Origin: Cerasicoccus sp. TK19100
GTDB taxonomy: Bacteria; Verrucomicrobiota; Verrucomicrobiia; Opitutales; Cerasicoccaceae
Reading direction: 5' to 3'
DNA: 64,000 bases
NCBI RefSeq assembly: GCF_027257155.1
Contig: NZ_JAPWDU010000001.1
Span: 124,001 to 188,000 of the forward strand
Below the pieces are notes generated by a model. It ran no database searches, was not told where the DNA came from, and saw nothing but the letters and a program-made list of their open reading frames with translations. A program made the translations under genes and the position numbers. Within the stretch, counting starts at the first letter, position 1, and every line of letters begins with the position of its first letter. Of the stretch, positions 15,510 through 24,677 are shown piece after piece.

Positions 15510-18500
15510 AACGGTTTCTGACGATTCTAGCTCTTACAATAGCTGCCACTGGCGTATCCATTGCCCAGACAGCTAACGACGAGGACTACGGCATACGCAC
15601 CACAAATGTCTTGGGGGCGCATACCCTCTCATGGTGGGGCAAGAGCGGGTATATATTCTTTCTTCAAGGAAGTTCTACGCTCGATGACTGGTTTTATGAC
15701 CAAACGATCTACACAGGTGAAGGGGCTGTCATTGATGAATTTAACTTTACCCTTGAGGCTGATCCAAATCCTGGACCCGGCATAACCAATGGCAGGATAT
15801 TTTGGCGACTCCGGCCTGTGCAGTTTGTTGGAAACGCTTATGCTTACGATTTCGATGGTGACTATGTAGACTCATATGAGGAGTTGATCGGCGGAACTGA
15901 TCCCCTGAGTATGAGCAAAAATGACGATTCCGACGTATTTCCTGACGATTGGGAAATCATACGTTATGGAACATTGGATAGCTTGCCACCCGATGCGGAC
16001 TTCGATGGAGATACCATACTTGATATTGATGAATTCACTAATTCTACCGATCCCACAGTAAAAGCAAAACTGCTTGCGCCGACATTCCCCATTACAGGAG
16101 AGGATCAAGTGGACCCGTTTGAACTTGAGATTACGAACCCCAATAGTATTGGTGTGATTCGCTACACGCTGGATGGTTCTGAGCCAACTCAAACATCTAC
16201 TGCTTACAACCCGGAAGAGAAACCAGTTCTGCCTACCGGTATAAACCGTGTTGTTGCCAAGGTCTTTGACTCCCGTCAGGAATCCAGTGACCCCACTAAC
16301 ATCAATATATACAGAGTGCGTGAACAGGGAACGCCGCCTCAGACTGTTTACTATGGAATCAAGACCATAACGCTCGGAGGACTCACCATTACTGGCCCAT
16401 TTTATTCCCACTCAAACAGCGGATTTCATTCCGGGACAGTCATGAACCTTGGAATGGGATGGGTCGTTCAGCACGGAAACTATGGCAGCTTGGATGTAGG
16501 AGATGATTTTCTAGCTGATACAGCTAGCGCTTCGAGCGCATGCTATTATGTTCGCAAAAGTTCGGGCATGCCCCCCCAGCTCCAAGGATTCGTTCTCCAC
16601 GGATACACGACTGACCTTACTAACTTTTCACCGGATGAATATATTTCTGTCGGATATGGCTGGATTAAAGCGGTAGTTCCTGCAAGCCCTCCAGGTTCTT
16701 TAGCGGTTCCGATTGAATATGAAATCGACACCAGTGCAGCTTCCACGACTATTTACTTTGGAACCAAGAATTTTGCAGGAGGATCAGACCAGTTTTATTC
16801 AACAAATCCGAATGATTTTGCGAGCAACACCCGTCTCAGGCTAGGGAAAGGGTGGACGGATGGATTTAATGAATTTACCCGTGATCTGGAATCGCCTTCA
16901 GAGCCAGTCTACTACGGTTTTCTCAGTGCTGGAGTTAGCACTCAAATACCCTATTATTCACATGACTCCAGCAGCTTTATAGCCTCCAGACGAGTTTATG
17001 CTGGAGATGGATGGATCACTAATCCTGAAGATATGGAATCCACAAAACCGGGCCATTACACTAACAACCTTGTTTTTGGCAGGAAAAATTCATTTACGCT
17101 TAGCTACTATGTTGTGGCAGATGGCAATATTGATACGCTGGATGGGCCAACGGTATCACTTGGGGCGGGATATCTGACATCTTCAATCAGCTTCAATCCC
17201 GATGCGACTGAACCAGCCGCTGATGTATGGTTTGGCGCTAAATATTTTTGGGGTAGTATTGGATACGCGAATATTTACACCTATAATCAACCTGATATTG
17301 ATTCATCGCCCCCTCAGTATCAAGGAGAAGGGTGGGTGTTTGCAAACGGGGCTAATTTTGGCGCTCAAAGCCTGAATTTCCTGTCAGAGGCTGTCGGGAA
17401 TTCTGACGATGATGAAGATGGGTTGAATTACGCGACCGAAAGATTTGTAACCAATACCGACCCCAATAGTTGGGACAGTGATGGCGATCTCATTAGTGAC
17501 TCAGTAGAGCTTGAGTTGGAGGGGTTCGATCCCAATATCTATGACGATCCTTATGCTGACATCGACGGGGACGGATTGGACAACTACACAGAATTTCTTA
17601 TCGGTGCACGGCCAGATTTGGAAGACTCCGACGGGGACGGATTCACAGACGCTCAGGAATATCGTTTTGGAACAAGTGCTTCAGACAGCAATGACAACCC
17701 CAATTCAGAAGATTACAATCCGAATGAGGTCGTTGAACTGCGGTTAACTATCGGCGATCATAGCGGTAGCCATTCAGAGAGATGGTCACTGAAAATCGTT
17801 AGGGACTCTGATGGAAAGACCATTCTCAACTATCAGGCCCCCACCTTTGGTGAAGTTGCCGCCAATAAAGCGTTCTGGATGTTCAGGACTGGAGAGATTT
17901 ATACAGTGACGGTTGAACACGTCGAATCAAACATTTCTCCGGAAGACTTTGACTACACAGCGGACATTCAAATACCCAGCACCGAAAAGAATGCGGTGCT
18001 GCTCATTGCTGACAATCAGACAGAACAAGGGATTGGAGCAGGCCAGCAGCCAACATTCAAGCTGCTTGGGGAACATAATGAGAGTGAAACAAACTACGCG
18101 GTAGGCAAGAGCGTGAAGGCGTATTTGCCGGTTGTTGAGATTGTTAAATCCGAGTCTGGCGCAGTTGGAATAGGAGATTTGGTCGTCACCGATAAGCTTA
18201 AGGTCGCCAAGCTTGAGGATTCTTTAAACCAACAGGGGGTTCTTAATCCCAATCTCGACCCTGATAGATTTTATGTCCGCGTTCCCGGACTAAAAACTGC
18301 CACTTCCGTATCAGTGTTTGTTGAAACAGAAAATCAACAAGGATTTGAAGCATACAATGATGACCCCACTGAAATTGAATTAGTTCAGAGCCCAGATCAG
18401 GAATTTTGGCTCAGCCCATCAATGGTGCTTGTTTCTGACATTATAGATGATGGGTATTACGCCACTGGTATGCCCACGGACGAGACAAAGGGAGACCGGA

Positions 18501-19255
18501 CTCATCTCATTGCGCTGGGAGGTGACGTCATTATCAGCAAAGTTATTGTAGATGACCTTGAGGCTGAGACAGAAGTAAAGGCGGATGTAGATGCCAAGCA
18601 TAGCATAACTGTGAATGTCGTTGGCCTTACGAGCCAACTGAACATGACCAACCTGCTTGAGGACTTACAGGTTGCCAAGGAACGATATGCCCAAGTTGGA
18701 ATCAGTGTAAATTTCAACGTTACAACTGCCGATATAACAACCGCTCCTGGAGTCGATGCATCCAATGGAATCGACATTCTTGAGGGCATTGCTATCGTCG
18801 GTGCCAATCTGGACAAAAAGAACATACTCAGTAATGAGTTTCTTGCCTTGGTAGATGCCTTTGGAACGCCTGAGGACAACACTGATATCCATGTGTTCGT
18901 TGTCGATCAGTTGAATGACCTATTTGAGGGAACAAATCCCAAAGGATTCGCTAGTGTCCTACGTTTTGCCGCAGACATACCAGCGGATGAATACGGTGGC
19001 ACAGAGGTGCGTCAATTGGGGTATGCAGGCAATGTCATTGTATCTAATGGGTCTAAAACCTTTTTCACGATCGCTCATGAAATTGGGCATATCCTTACAA
19101 ATCACACGCATTATGGAAATGATTACGCGCAAGGTGAGTTCGCGGACCATAATCTAATGAAGAATGGAACCGCGATAGCGAACCAGTTTACTGCAACGAA
19201 GCGACTATATGAATTGCAGCAAACAATGATTGATGAATTTCTCGGCAATCAATAA
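15506..19255 (+). CDS. Large secreted putative zinc metalloprotease with Ca-binding and tandem repeats
   Basis: This 1249-aa protein has a signal peptide (MKRFLTILALTIAATGVSIAQ). It carries two blocks of thrombospondin type-3-like Asp-rich Ca-binding motifs (about residues 115-190 and 630-740, for example DSDGDGFTDAQE) and a chitobiase C-terminal-like segment (YTLDGSEPTQTSTAY). Between the two blocks are about six degenerate 45-55-aa repeats of the form (V/I)-Y-(Y/F)-G-x-K ... G-x-G-W. Near the C-terminus is AHEIGHILTNHTH (H1191, E1192, H1195; H1200 or H1202 as possible third ligand), a zinc-protease HExxH. The protease assignment is inference from this motif. The target is unknown. Its coupling to the 270-aa exported protein is unusual. 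Confidence 0.75.
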   Translation: MKRFLTILALTIAATGVSIAQTANDEDYGIRTTNVLGAHTLSWWGKSGYIFFLQGSSTLDDWFYDQTIYTGEGAVIDEFNFTLEADPNPGPGITNGRIFWRLRPVQFVGNAYAYDFDGDYVDSYEELIGGTDPLSMSKNDDSDVFPDDWEIIRYGTLDSLPPDADFDGDTILDIDEFTNSTDPTVKAKLLAPTFPITGEDQVDPFELEITNPNSIGVIRYTLDGSEPTQTSTAYNPEEKPVLPTGINRVVAKVFDSRQESSDPTNINIYRVREQGTPPQTVYYGIKTITLGGLTITGPFYSHSNSGFHSGTVMNLGMGWVVQHGNYGSLDVGDDFLADTASASSACYYVRKSSGMPPQLQGFVLHGYTTDLTNFSPDEYISVGYGWIKAVVPASPPGSLAVPIEYEIDTSAASTTIYFGTKNFAGGSDQFYSTNPNDFASNTRLRLGKGWTDGFNEFTRDLESPSEPVYYGFLSAGVSTQIPYYSHDSSSFIASRRVYAGDGWITNPEDMESTKPGHYTNNLVFGRKNSFTLSYYVVADGNIDTLDGPTVSLGAGYLTSSISFNPDATEPAADVWFGAKYFWGSIGYANIYTYNQPDIDSSPPQYQGEGWVFANGANFGAQSLNFLSEAVGNSDDDEDGLNYATERFVTNTDPNSWDSDGDLISDSVELELEGFDPNIYDDPYADIDGDGLDNYTEFLIGARPDLEDSDGDGFTDAQEYRFGTSASDSNDNPNSEDYNPNEVVELRLTIGDHSGSHSERWSLKIVRDSDGKTILNYQAPTFGEVAANKAFWMFRTGEIYTVTVEHVESNISPEDFDYTADIQIPSTEKNAVLLIADNQTEQGIGAGQQPTFKLLGEHNESETNYAVGKSVKAYLPVVEIVKSESGAVGIGDLVVTDKLKVAKLEDSLNQQGVLNPNLDPDRFYVRVPGLKTATSVSVFVETENQQGFEAYNDDPTEIELVQSPDQEFWLSPSMVLVSDIIDDGYYATGMPTDETKGDRTHLIALGGDVIISKVIVDDLEAETEVKADVDAKHSITVNVVGLTSQLNMTNLLEDLQVAKERYAQVGISVNFNVTTADITTAPGVDASNGIDILEGIAIVGANLDKKNILSNEFLALVDAFGTPEDNTDIHVFVVDQLNDLFEGTNPKGFASVLRFAADIPADEYGGTEVRQLGYAGNVIVSNGSKTFFTIAHEIGHILTNHTHYGNDYAQGEFADHNLMKNGTAIANQFTATKRLYELQQTMIDEFLGNQ

Positions 19256-19276
19256 CCGATAGCTATTTCACTCCGC

Positions 19277-20167
19277 ATGAAAGCTTTTTTCAGATATATC
19301 GTATTTATTTGTCTGCTGACTTCCATCGCCTTTGGACAGCAGAATGACCCTGTTGAGATCATCAATGAGCTGGTCGAAATGTCCAATCAAGGAGGATCGC
19401 CTTCTCTTTACTCTCAAGAATACGCTGTAAGATATACACAATTGATGAAAATTCAGGGGGATTTAAGCGATGACTTGGCACCCCTAATCAGTCCAGATTC
19501 ACCACCACGGGTAGCTTTACTTGGCATGCGGGTTTTGGATCAGCGAAATCAAATGGACGATAAAGCATTGAAGAATGTCATGGCTCTCACGACCCACAAC
19601 TATTCAATTCTTGAGCAAGAGGGAGTGAGCAATGAAAACAGTCAAATGGCTGAGAATATGTTCTTCATGTCTGTGAAGGTGCTCAGTGAGCGTATGAATC
19701 CCGCGATAGAAGACTACTTGTTGCAATACACAAGCTCTCCAATTGAAAAGGTCAGAATTTCAACGATGCGCTCACTCGCTGATAATGGCTCTAGTCGGGT
19801 GATTCCAAAAATAGAGGAGGCCTTGAAGAATTCTTCTGGTGAAGCGCGCAAACACATGGCCTACAGTTTACAAATTGCGCGCGATAATAATGTATCTCCT
19901 TCGGGTAATGCTGTTGATTCTGCTACCGATCGCGTAGAGCCCGCCTTTGAGTCCTCCAGAACGGGCGAAGCAGCCATCTCTGACCATGAAATTTCCCATG
20001 AATCCAGTTCCCCAATTGAGGAAACGCCAGACGATGGCACCACCGCTCAGAATGCAAATGAAGATAGCCCTTCAAATTTGCTGTTTTGGTTGCTGGCCGT
20101 TATCGCTATTAGCGTTGTAGTCGTAATACTTGTGAGAAAATCGAAGAGCAGGAGCAGTAATGCGTGA
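19277..20167 (+). CDS. Exported HEAT-like protein with C-terminal membrane anchor
   Basis: This 296-aa protein has a signal peptide (FRYIVFICLLTSIAFGQ) and a helical-repeat body, including PIEKVRISTMRSLADNGSSR, which resembles a HEAT repeat. A Ser/Glu-rich linker leads to a C-terminal transmembrane helix (LLFWLLAVIAISVVVVILV) followed by a basic stop-transfer tail. It is therefore probably anchored in the inner membrane with most of its mass outside. It lies 21 nt after the protease-like gene and overlaps the open frame of the PEP-CTERM gene. Its function is unknown; an export or assembly helper for the neighbouring surface proteins is possible. Confidence 0.7.
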   Translation: MKAFFRYIVFICLLTSIAFGQQNDPVEIINELVEMSNQGGSPSLYSQEYAVRYTQLMKIQGDLSDDLAPLISPDSPPRVALLGMRVLDQRNQMDDKALKNVMALTTHNYSILEQEGVSNENSQMAENMFFMSVKVLSERMNPAIEDYLLQYTSSPIEKVRISTMRSLADNGSSRVIPKIEEALKNSSGEARKHMAYSLQIARDNNVSPSGNAVDSATDRVEPAFESSRTGEAAISDHEISHESSSPIEETPDDGTTAQNANEDSPSNLLFWLLAVIAISVVVVILVRKSKSRSSNA

Positions 20168-20186
20168 ATTTCCACCAAGATATCCG

Positions 20187-20966
20187 ATGACGAAGAGTCT
20201 CACGATTTTACTTCTTGCGCTGGCATCTGTGCCAACGATTCAGGCATCGTTGAATGTTGAATACAGCTATACTTATGGCTTTGACTTCATGATTCCAGAA
20301 GGGGCTGAAAGTGACCTCAACCATACGAGCACGGAGTCGCCGCCAGGTGGCAATCCTGTCGAAATCACTGAAGAACTTTATGGCTGGTCTCAAACCGGAG
20401 CGGACTTCAATTCTTTGATGGTGAATCAGGCAGTCAGCCATAATCTGAATGACCAGTCTCCATCGAGTTTTTCAAGCAACCTTGACCTTTATCGCCATGT
20501 AACTGTTTCAGGGGATACGAGTGTTGTATCAACTTATGCAGAGAGGTATGACATAACCAGCAGTGGCGACTTCTCTCTCAATTATTTCAATGGATGGGAC
20601 ACCCCCGATAATTCATTTATTGGGTTTGAAATCTGGGATGTGACCCATGATGCGCTGCTTTTTGAGCAATTTGGTTCTGGTTTCATCACTCAACAGTTCG
20701 AGGGCTTTCAAGTTACATCAAATCAGGCTTACTTTGAAGGGCACTCATTCCTTGGAGGCTATTTTTTTGAGTTACTTGACATAGATGAGCTAGAGATCGC
20801 GCTCATCGTTGAATATGACCTGAGCTACTTAGATGAGGGTAGTGGGAATGTAATCGACCTTGATTCTACAGTAGGGGTGACTGCGGTTCCAGAGCCTTCC
20901 AGCTTTGCTCTGCTGGCTGGGTTGACCTGCCTTATAGGTTTATGGTTGAAGCGGAATCTTAAGTAA
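20187..20966 (+). CDS. PEP-CTERM sorting-domain protein
   Basis: The ATG at 20187 (MTKSLTILLLALASVPTIQA) places a good signal peptide at the start, giving 259 aa. The C-terminus is VPEPSSFALLAGLTCLIGLW plus a basic end. This is the tripartite PEP-CTERM signal recognised by an exosortase in Verrucomicrobiota and many exopolysaccharide-producing bacteria. The mature part is beta-rich and otherwise unrecognised. It would be processed and displayed or released at the surface. Its presence among mobile-element genes is notable. Confidence 0.85.
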   Translation: MTKSLTILLLALASVPTIQASLNVEYSYTYGFDFMIPEGAESDLNHTSTESPPGGNPVEITEELYGWSQTGADFNSLMVNQAVSHNLNDQSPSSFSSNLDLYRHVTVSGDTSVVSTYAERYDITSSGDFSLNYFNGWDTPDNSFIGFEIWDVTHDALLFEQFGSGFITQQFEGFQVTSNQAYFEGHSFLGGYFFELLDIDELEIALIVEYDLSYLDEGSGNVIDLDSTVGVTAVPEPSSFALLAGLTCLIGLWLKRNLK

Positions 20967-20975
20967 TTTATCTCA

Positions 20976-21443
20976 GTGGTTTCGCCGGTTTATCAGCCTG
21001 TTAGGCTAAATGTTGAGATTATCGCAAAGTGGCATGATGAACAGGATCTCCGAGTAGAGGCGCTTTGGCAGGAGAGGGTAGTGGGGTCAGTGGATTGTGG
21101 GCTTTGCCCGGAGGGTTTGAGAATTAGCGACTTGAAGGTAACGGATGCGCTTCCAATCCCGCGATTAAGAGGATGGATCAAGCCTTCTTACCGAAGTTTC
21201 CGTCAAAGAGGCATTGGTTCCTCTCTCCTGGATAGGGTTGTCATGGAAGCCAGAAATGCAGGGGTATCCTGCATCTATGGATTCATCGTGAATGGTGATC
21301 TTACAGCCAATCCCAGGCTGCCTGAGTGGTATCAAAAGCGCGGATTTGAAGTTATCCCTCCCAATCCCGATAACCCCCATGATGATCGCTGGTTCCCGCT
21401 CGATATTAAGATTGTCCGTTATTTGACACCCAGTGATGGGTAG
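20976..21443 (+). CDS. GNAT-family N-acetyltransferase
   Basis: This gene encodes 155 aa from a GTG at 20976. The motif A region SFRQRGIGSSLLDRVVMEAR contains the R-x-x-G-x-G acetyl-CoA pyrophosphate loop. The C-terminal segment LPEWYQKRGFEVI is the usual GNAT motif B with Tyr. It would transfer an acetyl group to an unidentified amine substrate in the cytoplasm. It starts 9 nt after the PEP-CTERM gene, so it could be read through from it, though it is functionally unrelated at first sight. An ATG within the frame is not available near the N-terminus, hence the GTG. Confidence 0.75.
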   Translation: MVSPVYQPVRLNVEIIAKWHDEQDLRVEALWQERVVGSVDCGLCPEGLRISDLKVTDALPIPRLRGWIKPSYRSFRQRGIGSSLLDRVVMEARNAGVSCIYGFIVNGDLTANPRLPEWYQKRGFEVIPPNPDNPHDDRWFPLDIKIVRYLTPSDG

Positions 21444-21481
21444 AGGGTGAATTATGCGGTATTGAGGTTCTATCAAACTAT

Positions 21482-22366
21482 ATGCTCGCTCGCTCTAAAG
21501 GAGGTTTGCTCTTGGCAGCATTAGGCGCGCTGTATCTGGCGTCCTATTTTCTCTTTTCCACGTCAAATAGCTGGCAGATGGACCCGGCCAAGCGTGATGA
21601 AATATTGTCAGAATATTTCCGGAATCTGGAGCAGGGGGCTGTGGTTCGACCAGTATTCAAAGTGGAGCGGATGGGCAGTTTCGACGAAACCCGTTTTCAG
21701 CCGGCAATTGAATTCAAGTCTTCCTACGATCTGAAGGTCTGGACAGGGAAAGACAGTTATGTTCGCTACCGGGTGGTCCGACGTGATAATGGGGCAGGAA
21801 GTATTGAAGGTTTCCAGGAGACAAGTCGCTATCCCGAGAAAGCCGTTGAAACCATTTCCGTAGACATTCCACTCACTTCCACCGATCAGCAGGAGCTGCT
21901 GTTGATGCTCCAGGCATTACCCGAGCTGCCGCGTGTTCCGTTCTACAAAGCCAACGGGGCGATTAAGACCATTGTCACTGACCTGGATAACTGGCTGATT
22001 GCCTACGATGGTCGCCCGGTGCTTCAGCACAAATTGGATCTGTCGGACAGATTTAGCAATGGGATTGCGGTGGAATTCCTTGGACAGATGGAAGATGAGT
22101 TAATTCAGCTCAAGCAGCAGCTGGCGCAAATGGCCTATCCGGAATCTTTTGACCCCAATAATCCCTTGCTCGTTGGTTATGACGACATCGAACTGAGCGA
22201 AGCTGAGAAAGGGTGGATTATGGGAAATGACGATGCGGCCGAAACTTTTCAGAAATACCAGCAGTTGCTAACTGCTAGAGCCGCCCTCATTCAGAGAATG
22301 AAAAAGACATCTAGCGGTCGTTTTGCCCTTGAAATTAGAGAATCACAAAAGGGGATCAAATACTAA
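21482..22366 (+). CDS. Membrane-anchored protein of unknown function
   Basis: This 294-aa protein has a single N-terminal transmembrane or uncleaved signal helix (GGLLLAALGALYLASYFLF) and then a soluble domain. The domain is mixed alpha/beta with a long predicted coiled-coil (MEDELIQLKQQLAQM). A good Shine-Dalgarno does not stand out. It is the last gene of the plus-strand block that begins at 14.7 kb. The following 124 bp before the convergent 180-aa gene hold nothing I can name. Confidence 0.6.
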   Translation: MLARSKGGLLLAALGALYLASYFLFSTSNSWQMDPAKRDEILSEYFRNLEQGAVVRPVFKVERMGSFDETRFQPAIEFKSSYDLKVWTGKDSYVRYRVVRRDNGAGSIEGFQETSRYPEKAVETISVDIPLTSTDQQELLLMLQALPELPRVPFYKANGAIKTIVTDLDNWLIAYDGRPVLQHKLDLSDRFSNGIAVEFLGQMEDELIQLKQQLAQMAYPESFDPNNPLLVGYDDIELSEAEKGWIMGNDDAAETFQKYQQLLTARAALIQRMKKTSSGRFALEIRESQKGIKY

Positions 22367-22490
22367 AGTTAAGCATAGTCTTTCTTGTGTATAGCCCACA
22401 AGATATTGAAATACAATGGCTTGCGTATGCTGTGGCGACCTCCATCCAAGTTAATCGCGCGATGATTCTAGTTATAAGTTTCATTCTCCG

Positions 22491-23033
22491 CTAAACCCCA
22501 TCAGTTACTGCCGGGTGTTCTGAACTAGGAGAACTCATTTCTTTAATAAACTGCTCAATGGTGAACTTGGTCCTGAGAAAGCAAAAAAATCCGTGGAAGT
22601 CTTCTCCATCTGCCATTGTGACTGACTGGATGGTCATATTCTGCTGTTCCATCTTCTGATAGACAGTGCGCAGCTTCATCTTTGGCGATGGATTAACCTT
22701 CTTAGGATTCCCACGCTTATCTCCGAGATCAGGATTCTCGGTCATCTCACGATCTTTAAACCGCTCCAGGGCCTCGAATATGTGCATGATAAAATTGGGG
22801 TCGGCCATAATTACGAGACGGTAGCCCATCTCTTCCTGCTCTGGCGGTTCAGATCTTTTAAGCAAGCCCGGCTCTAGGACCTGACACATTATCATCGGAG
22901 CGTCCTTCGACACGCGAAAGGGGCTATCTGGCGCTTCCATGAGCATCATCAAATAACCGCCAAGTTCTTCTATCCGCAGATCGTCCGGAGCCGGGAGTGC
23001 TTTGAATGTCATTTCCATGCCCAGATTAGGCAT
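22491..23033 (-). CDS. Hypothetical protein
   Basis: This 180-aa soluble, Met-rich protein has no recognisable motif. The start could be the first ATG or the sixth codon (MEMTFKALPAPDD); no Shine-Dalgarno decides. Features include a Pro/Lys-rich middle (KRGNPKKVNPSPKMKL) and a mixed alpha/beta C-terminus (FCFLRTKFTIEQFIKEM). It is divergent from the RES-domain gene with a 112-bp gap that would hold both promoters. Whether it is an antitoxin for that gene is unproven; it does not look like the usual Xre-type antitoxin. Confidence 0.55.
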   Translation of the reverse strand: MPNLGMEMTFKALPAPDDLRIEELGGYLMMLMEAPDSPFRVSKDAPMIMCQVLEPGLLKRSEPPEQEEMGYRLVIMADPNFIMHIFEALERFKDREMTENPDLGDKRGNPKKVNPSPKMKLRTVYQKMEQQNMTIQSVTMADGEDFHGFFCFLRTKFTIEQFIKEMSSPSSEHPAVTDGV

Positions 23034-23145
23034 GAACTAGCATAAATACTCAATTATCTAATTGAATCGTCAGTATTTTTATCCGTCGATTGTTGGGCTT
23101 CAAATCTTGTTGCTGCACAATGAATTTTGCTGAATAGTCCCATCC

Positions 23146-23652
23146 ATGGGCTCAGTGAATACGAACTTGGCGGCATTGATTTCTGGTGTGAACATTAATG
23201 ATTATGTAATGCCGATTGAGGTCACTGGGAATTGGGTTTCTTATCGATACACCGGCTCGCCGCTTACGGCTTCTAAGAAGGAAGGCCGTTACAATGAGGA
23301 TGGTGTAAACGCGTTCTATCTTGCTGATTCGCAGGAAACAGCGGCACACGAAGTCCGGCATAACTTCAATGAAAAGGATTTATATCGGGTTAAGCCTGGA
23401 ACTATTTATGTGTTTGATGCCTATAAGTTCGCGACCGACAATTGCCTAAATCATCCCCTTACTGGATCGCCGGAAGATGGGAGCTATAAGTTCTGTCAAG
23501 ACATTGCGTATTGCTTAACAATGGATCACGGATTGTCTGGTGTCCGGTATCCTAGTCGTCAGATGGCACTCAAAAGTAAATCAGGGCAGTGTATTGTTTT
23601 ACTACCACAGGAGCACCAACTCGTGAATGGCGAGCTTCGAATATTCCAGTAG
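23146..23652 (+). CDS. RES-domain protein, possible NAD-degrading toxin
   Basis: This 168-aa protein reads SYRYTGSPLTASKKEGRYNE, then GVNAFYLADSQETAAHEVRH and, near the end, GVRYPSRQM. These match the three conserved positions that give RES domains their name: R34, E69 and S137. Characterised RES toxins degrade NAD+ or ADP-ribosylate a host enzyme and are paired with Xre/MbcA-type antitoxins. No such antitoxin gene is adjacent; the divergent gene is unrelated by eye. It may be an orphan toxin, or the partner may be elsewhere on the element. It converges on the 182-aa gene with a 5-nt gap. Confidence 0.7.
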   Translation: MGSVNTNLAALISGVNINDYVMPIEVTGNWVSYRYTGSPLTASKKEGRYNEDGVNAFYLADSQETAAHEVRHNFNEKDLYRVKPGTIYVFDAYKFATDNCLNHPLTGSPEDGSYKFCQDIAYCLTMDHGLSGVRYPSRQMALKSKSGQCIVLLPQEHQLVNGELRIFQ

Positions 23653-23657
23653 TCTCA

Positions 23658-24206
23658 CTAGATTACTCTCCGCTTGCGCTTTGATGCAGACTTTTTCTTG
23701 TTTTCTGGAGGTTCTGGAAAGGATACGCCAATTTCATTCATACGACCCAAGAATGCCCCTTTCCAAGCATCGGATACAGCTTTCTCATCAATCAGCTTTT
23801 TGATTACCAAATACGGGTTCACCAGCATCACATAACCATATGTTTCTCCGCCCCGCGGCCGCGTCTCAATAAAGCCGAGTTTCTCCAGCTCACTCATTCT
23901 CTCCCTCCAGCTCCGGACGCGTCGGCTAGAACTGTAACCACTTGCATAGGCTCGATCCTTTTCATTTCTGATCTCAACCAAGCCACCATCCCAGGATAGA
24001 CACCACAGATCGACGTAGGTCTGGGAAGGATTTGATTTTTTGCCGCATAACTCCGGAAACAAAGACATTATCAACGACATCGTTCTCGGGATCGAACCAA
24101 ATCCTTTTTCATCAAGTGTCCAAATACGGTCGTCTGAATCCTCCCCGAACATTTCACGACGGAGCTTGGTCTGTTTTTCCTGAATGACCTGAGATCGTTT
24201 ATTCAT
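23658..24206 (-). CDS. Winged-helix-like plasmid protein
   Basis: This 182-aa protein has a C-terminal half, RSWRERMSELEKLGFIETRP followed by GETYGYVMLVNPYLVI, that looks like a winged helix of the kind found in plasmid replication and partition-associated proteins. The tail is very basic (KKKSASKRKRR). The gene lies behind a nested hairpin and T-tract at 24.23-24.30 kb and is divergent from the parB-like gene. A replication-initiator or regulatory role is plausible but unproven. No enzymatic motif is visible. Confidence 0.55.
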   Translation of the reverse strand: MNKRSQVIQEKQTKLRREMFGEDSDDRIWTLDEKGFGSIPRTMSLIMSLFPELCGKKSNPSQTYVDLWCLSWDGGLVEIRNEKDRAYASGYSSSRRVRSWRERMSELEKLGFIETRPRGGETYGYVMLVNPYLVIKKLIDEKAVSDAWKGAFLGRMNEIGVSFPEPPENKKKSASKRKRRVI

Positions 24207-24225
24207 GATATATGCGGTTTAAAAT

Positions 24226-24298
24226 AAAAAAAGGGAGTCAGCTACAACATCGGTCTCATTGGTTATGAGCTATGTTCACCTTCCCCCTGGTCACTCCC
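24226..24298 (-). terminator. Nested hairpin with T-tract upstream of the winged-helix gene
   Basis: On the minus strand three helices nest: GGGAGT/ACTCCC (24233-24238 with 24293-24298), AACAT/ATGTT (24246-24250 with 24272-24276) and CTCAT/ATGAG (24255-24259 with 24265-24269). Seven T follow (24226-24232), ending 20 nt before the ATG of the 182-aa gene. It could be an attenuator for that gene or the end of a small RNA. Confidence 0.5.
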
Positions 24299-24528
24299 TA
24301 CTGGATGTAAGGCTTAACTTTCTAAATGAGAACATATAAGAAGTTGTCTAGCAATAACTTAAGGTATGCGTAGAATCGGAGGGGCAGGGTTCATAGCCAC
24401 TGTTTAGATGATTCCTTGAAAGTCCAGTAAGTGCAGAAAATCGCCGTTTTGACAACGATAGATGCAGAAATGCGCGATGTTTTGGATAATATTCCCCTCT
24501 ATTGCAGGGCTCACGACTGCGAGCGTAG

Positions 24529-24587
24529 TTATCTTACCTTATCCTGTTTCTCTCTCTTTATCTTAGTTATCCCATTATCTCATTATC
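24529..24587. repeat. Six TTATC repeats upstream of the parB-like gene
   Basis: TTATC begins at 24529, 24539, 24558, 24567, 24575 and 24583, with 8-10 bp (once 19 bp) phasing. The stretch lies between the winged-helix gene and the parB-like gene and looks like a small iteron array. It may be a binding site for one of those proteins. The rest of 24,299-24,650 holds no gene. Confidence 0.4.
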
Positions 24588-24677
24588 CGGCCGCCGGTTG
24601 CCCGAGATTTTGTAAATTCTGTGGGGAAAAGCCTTTCCCCTGGCTCAAGTCTTGAGTCTTGAGCGCACCCCATTCCA

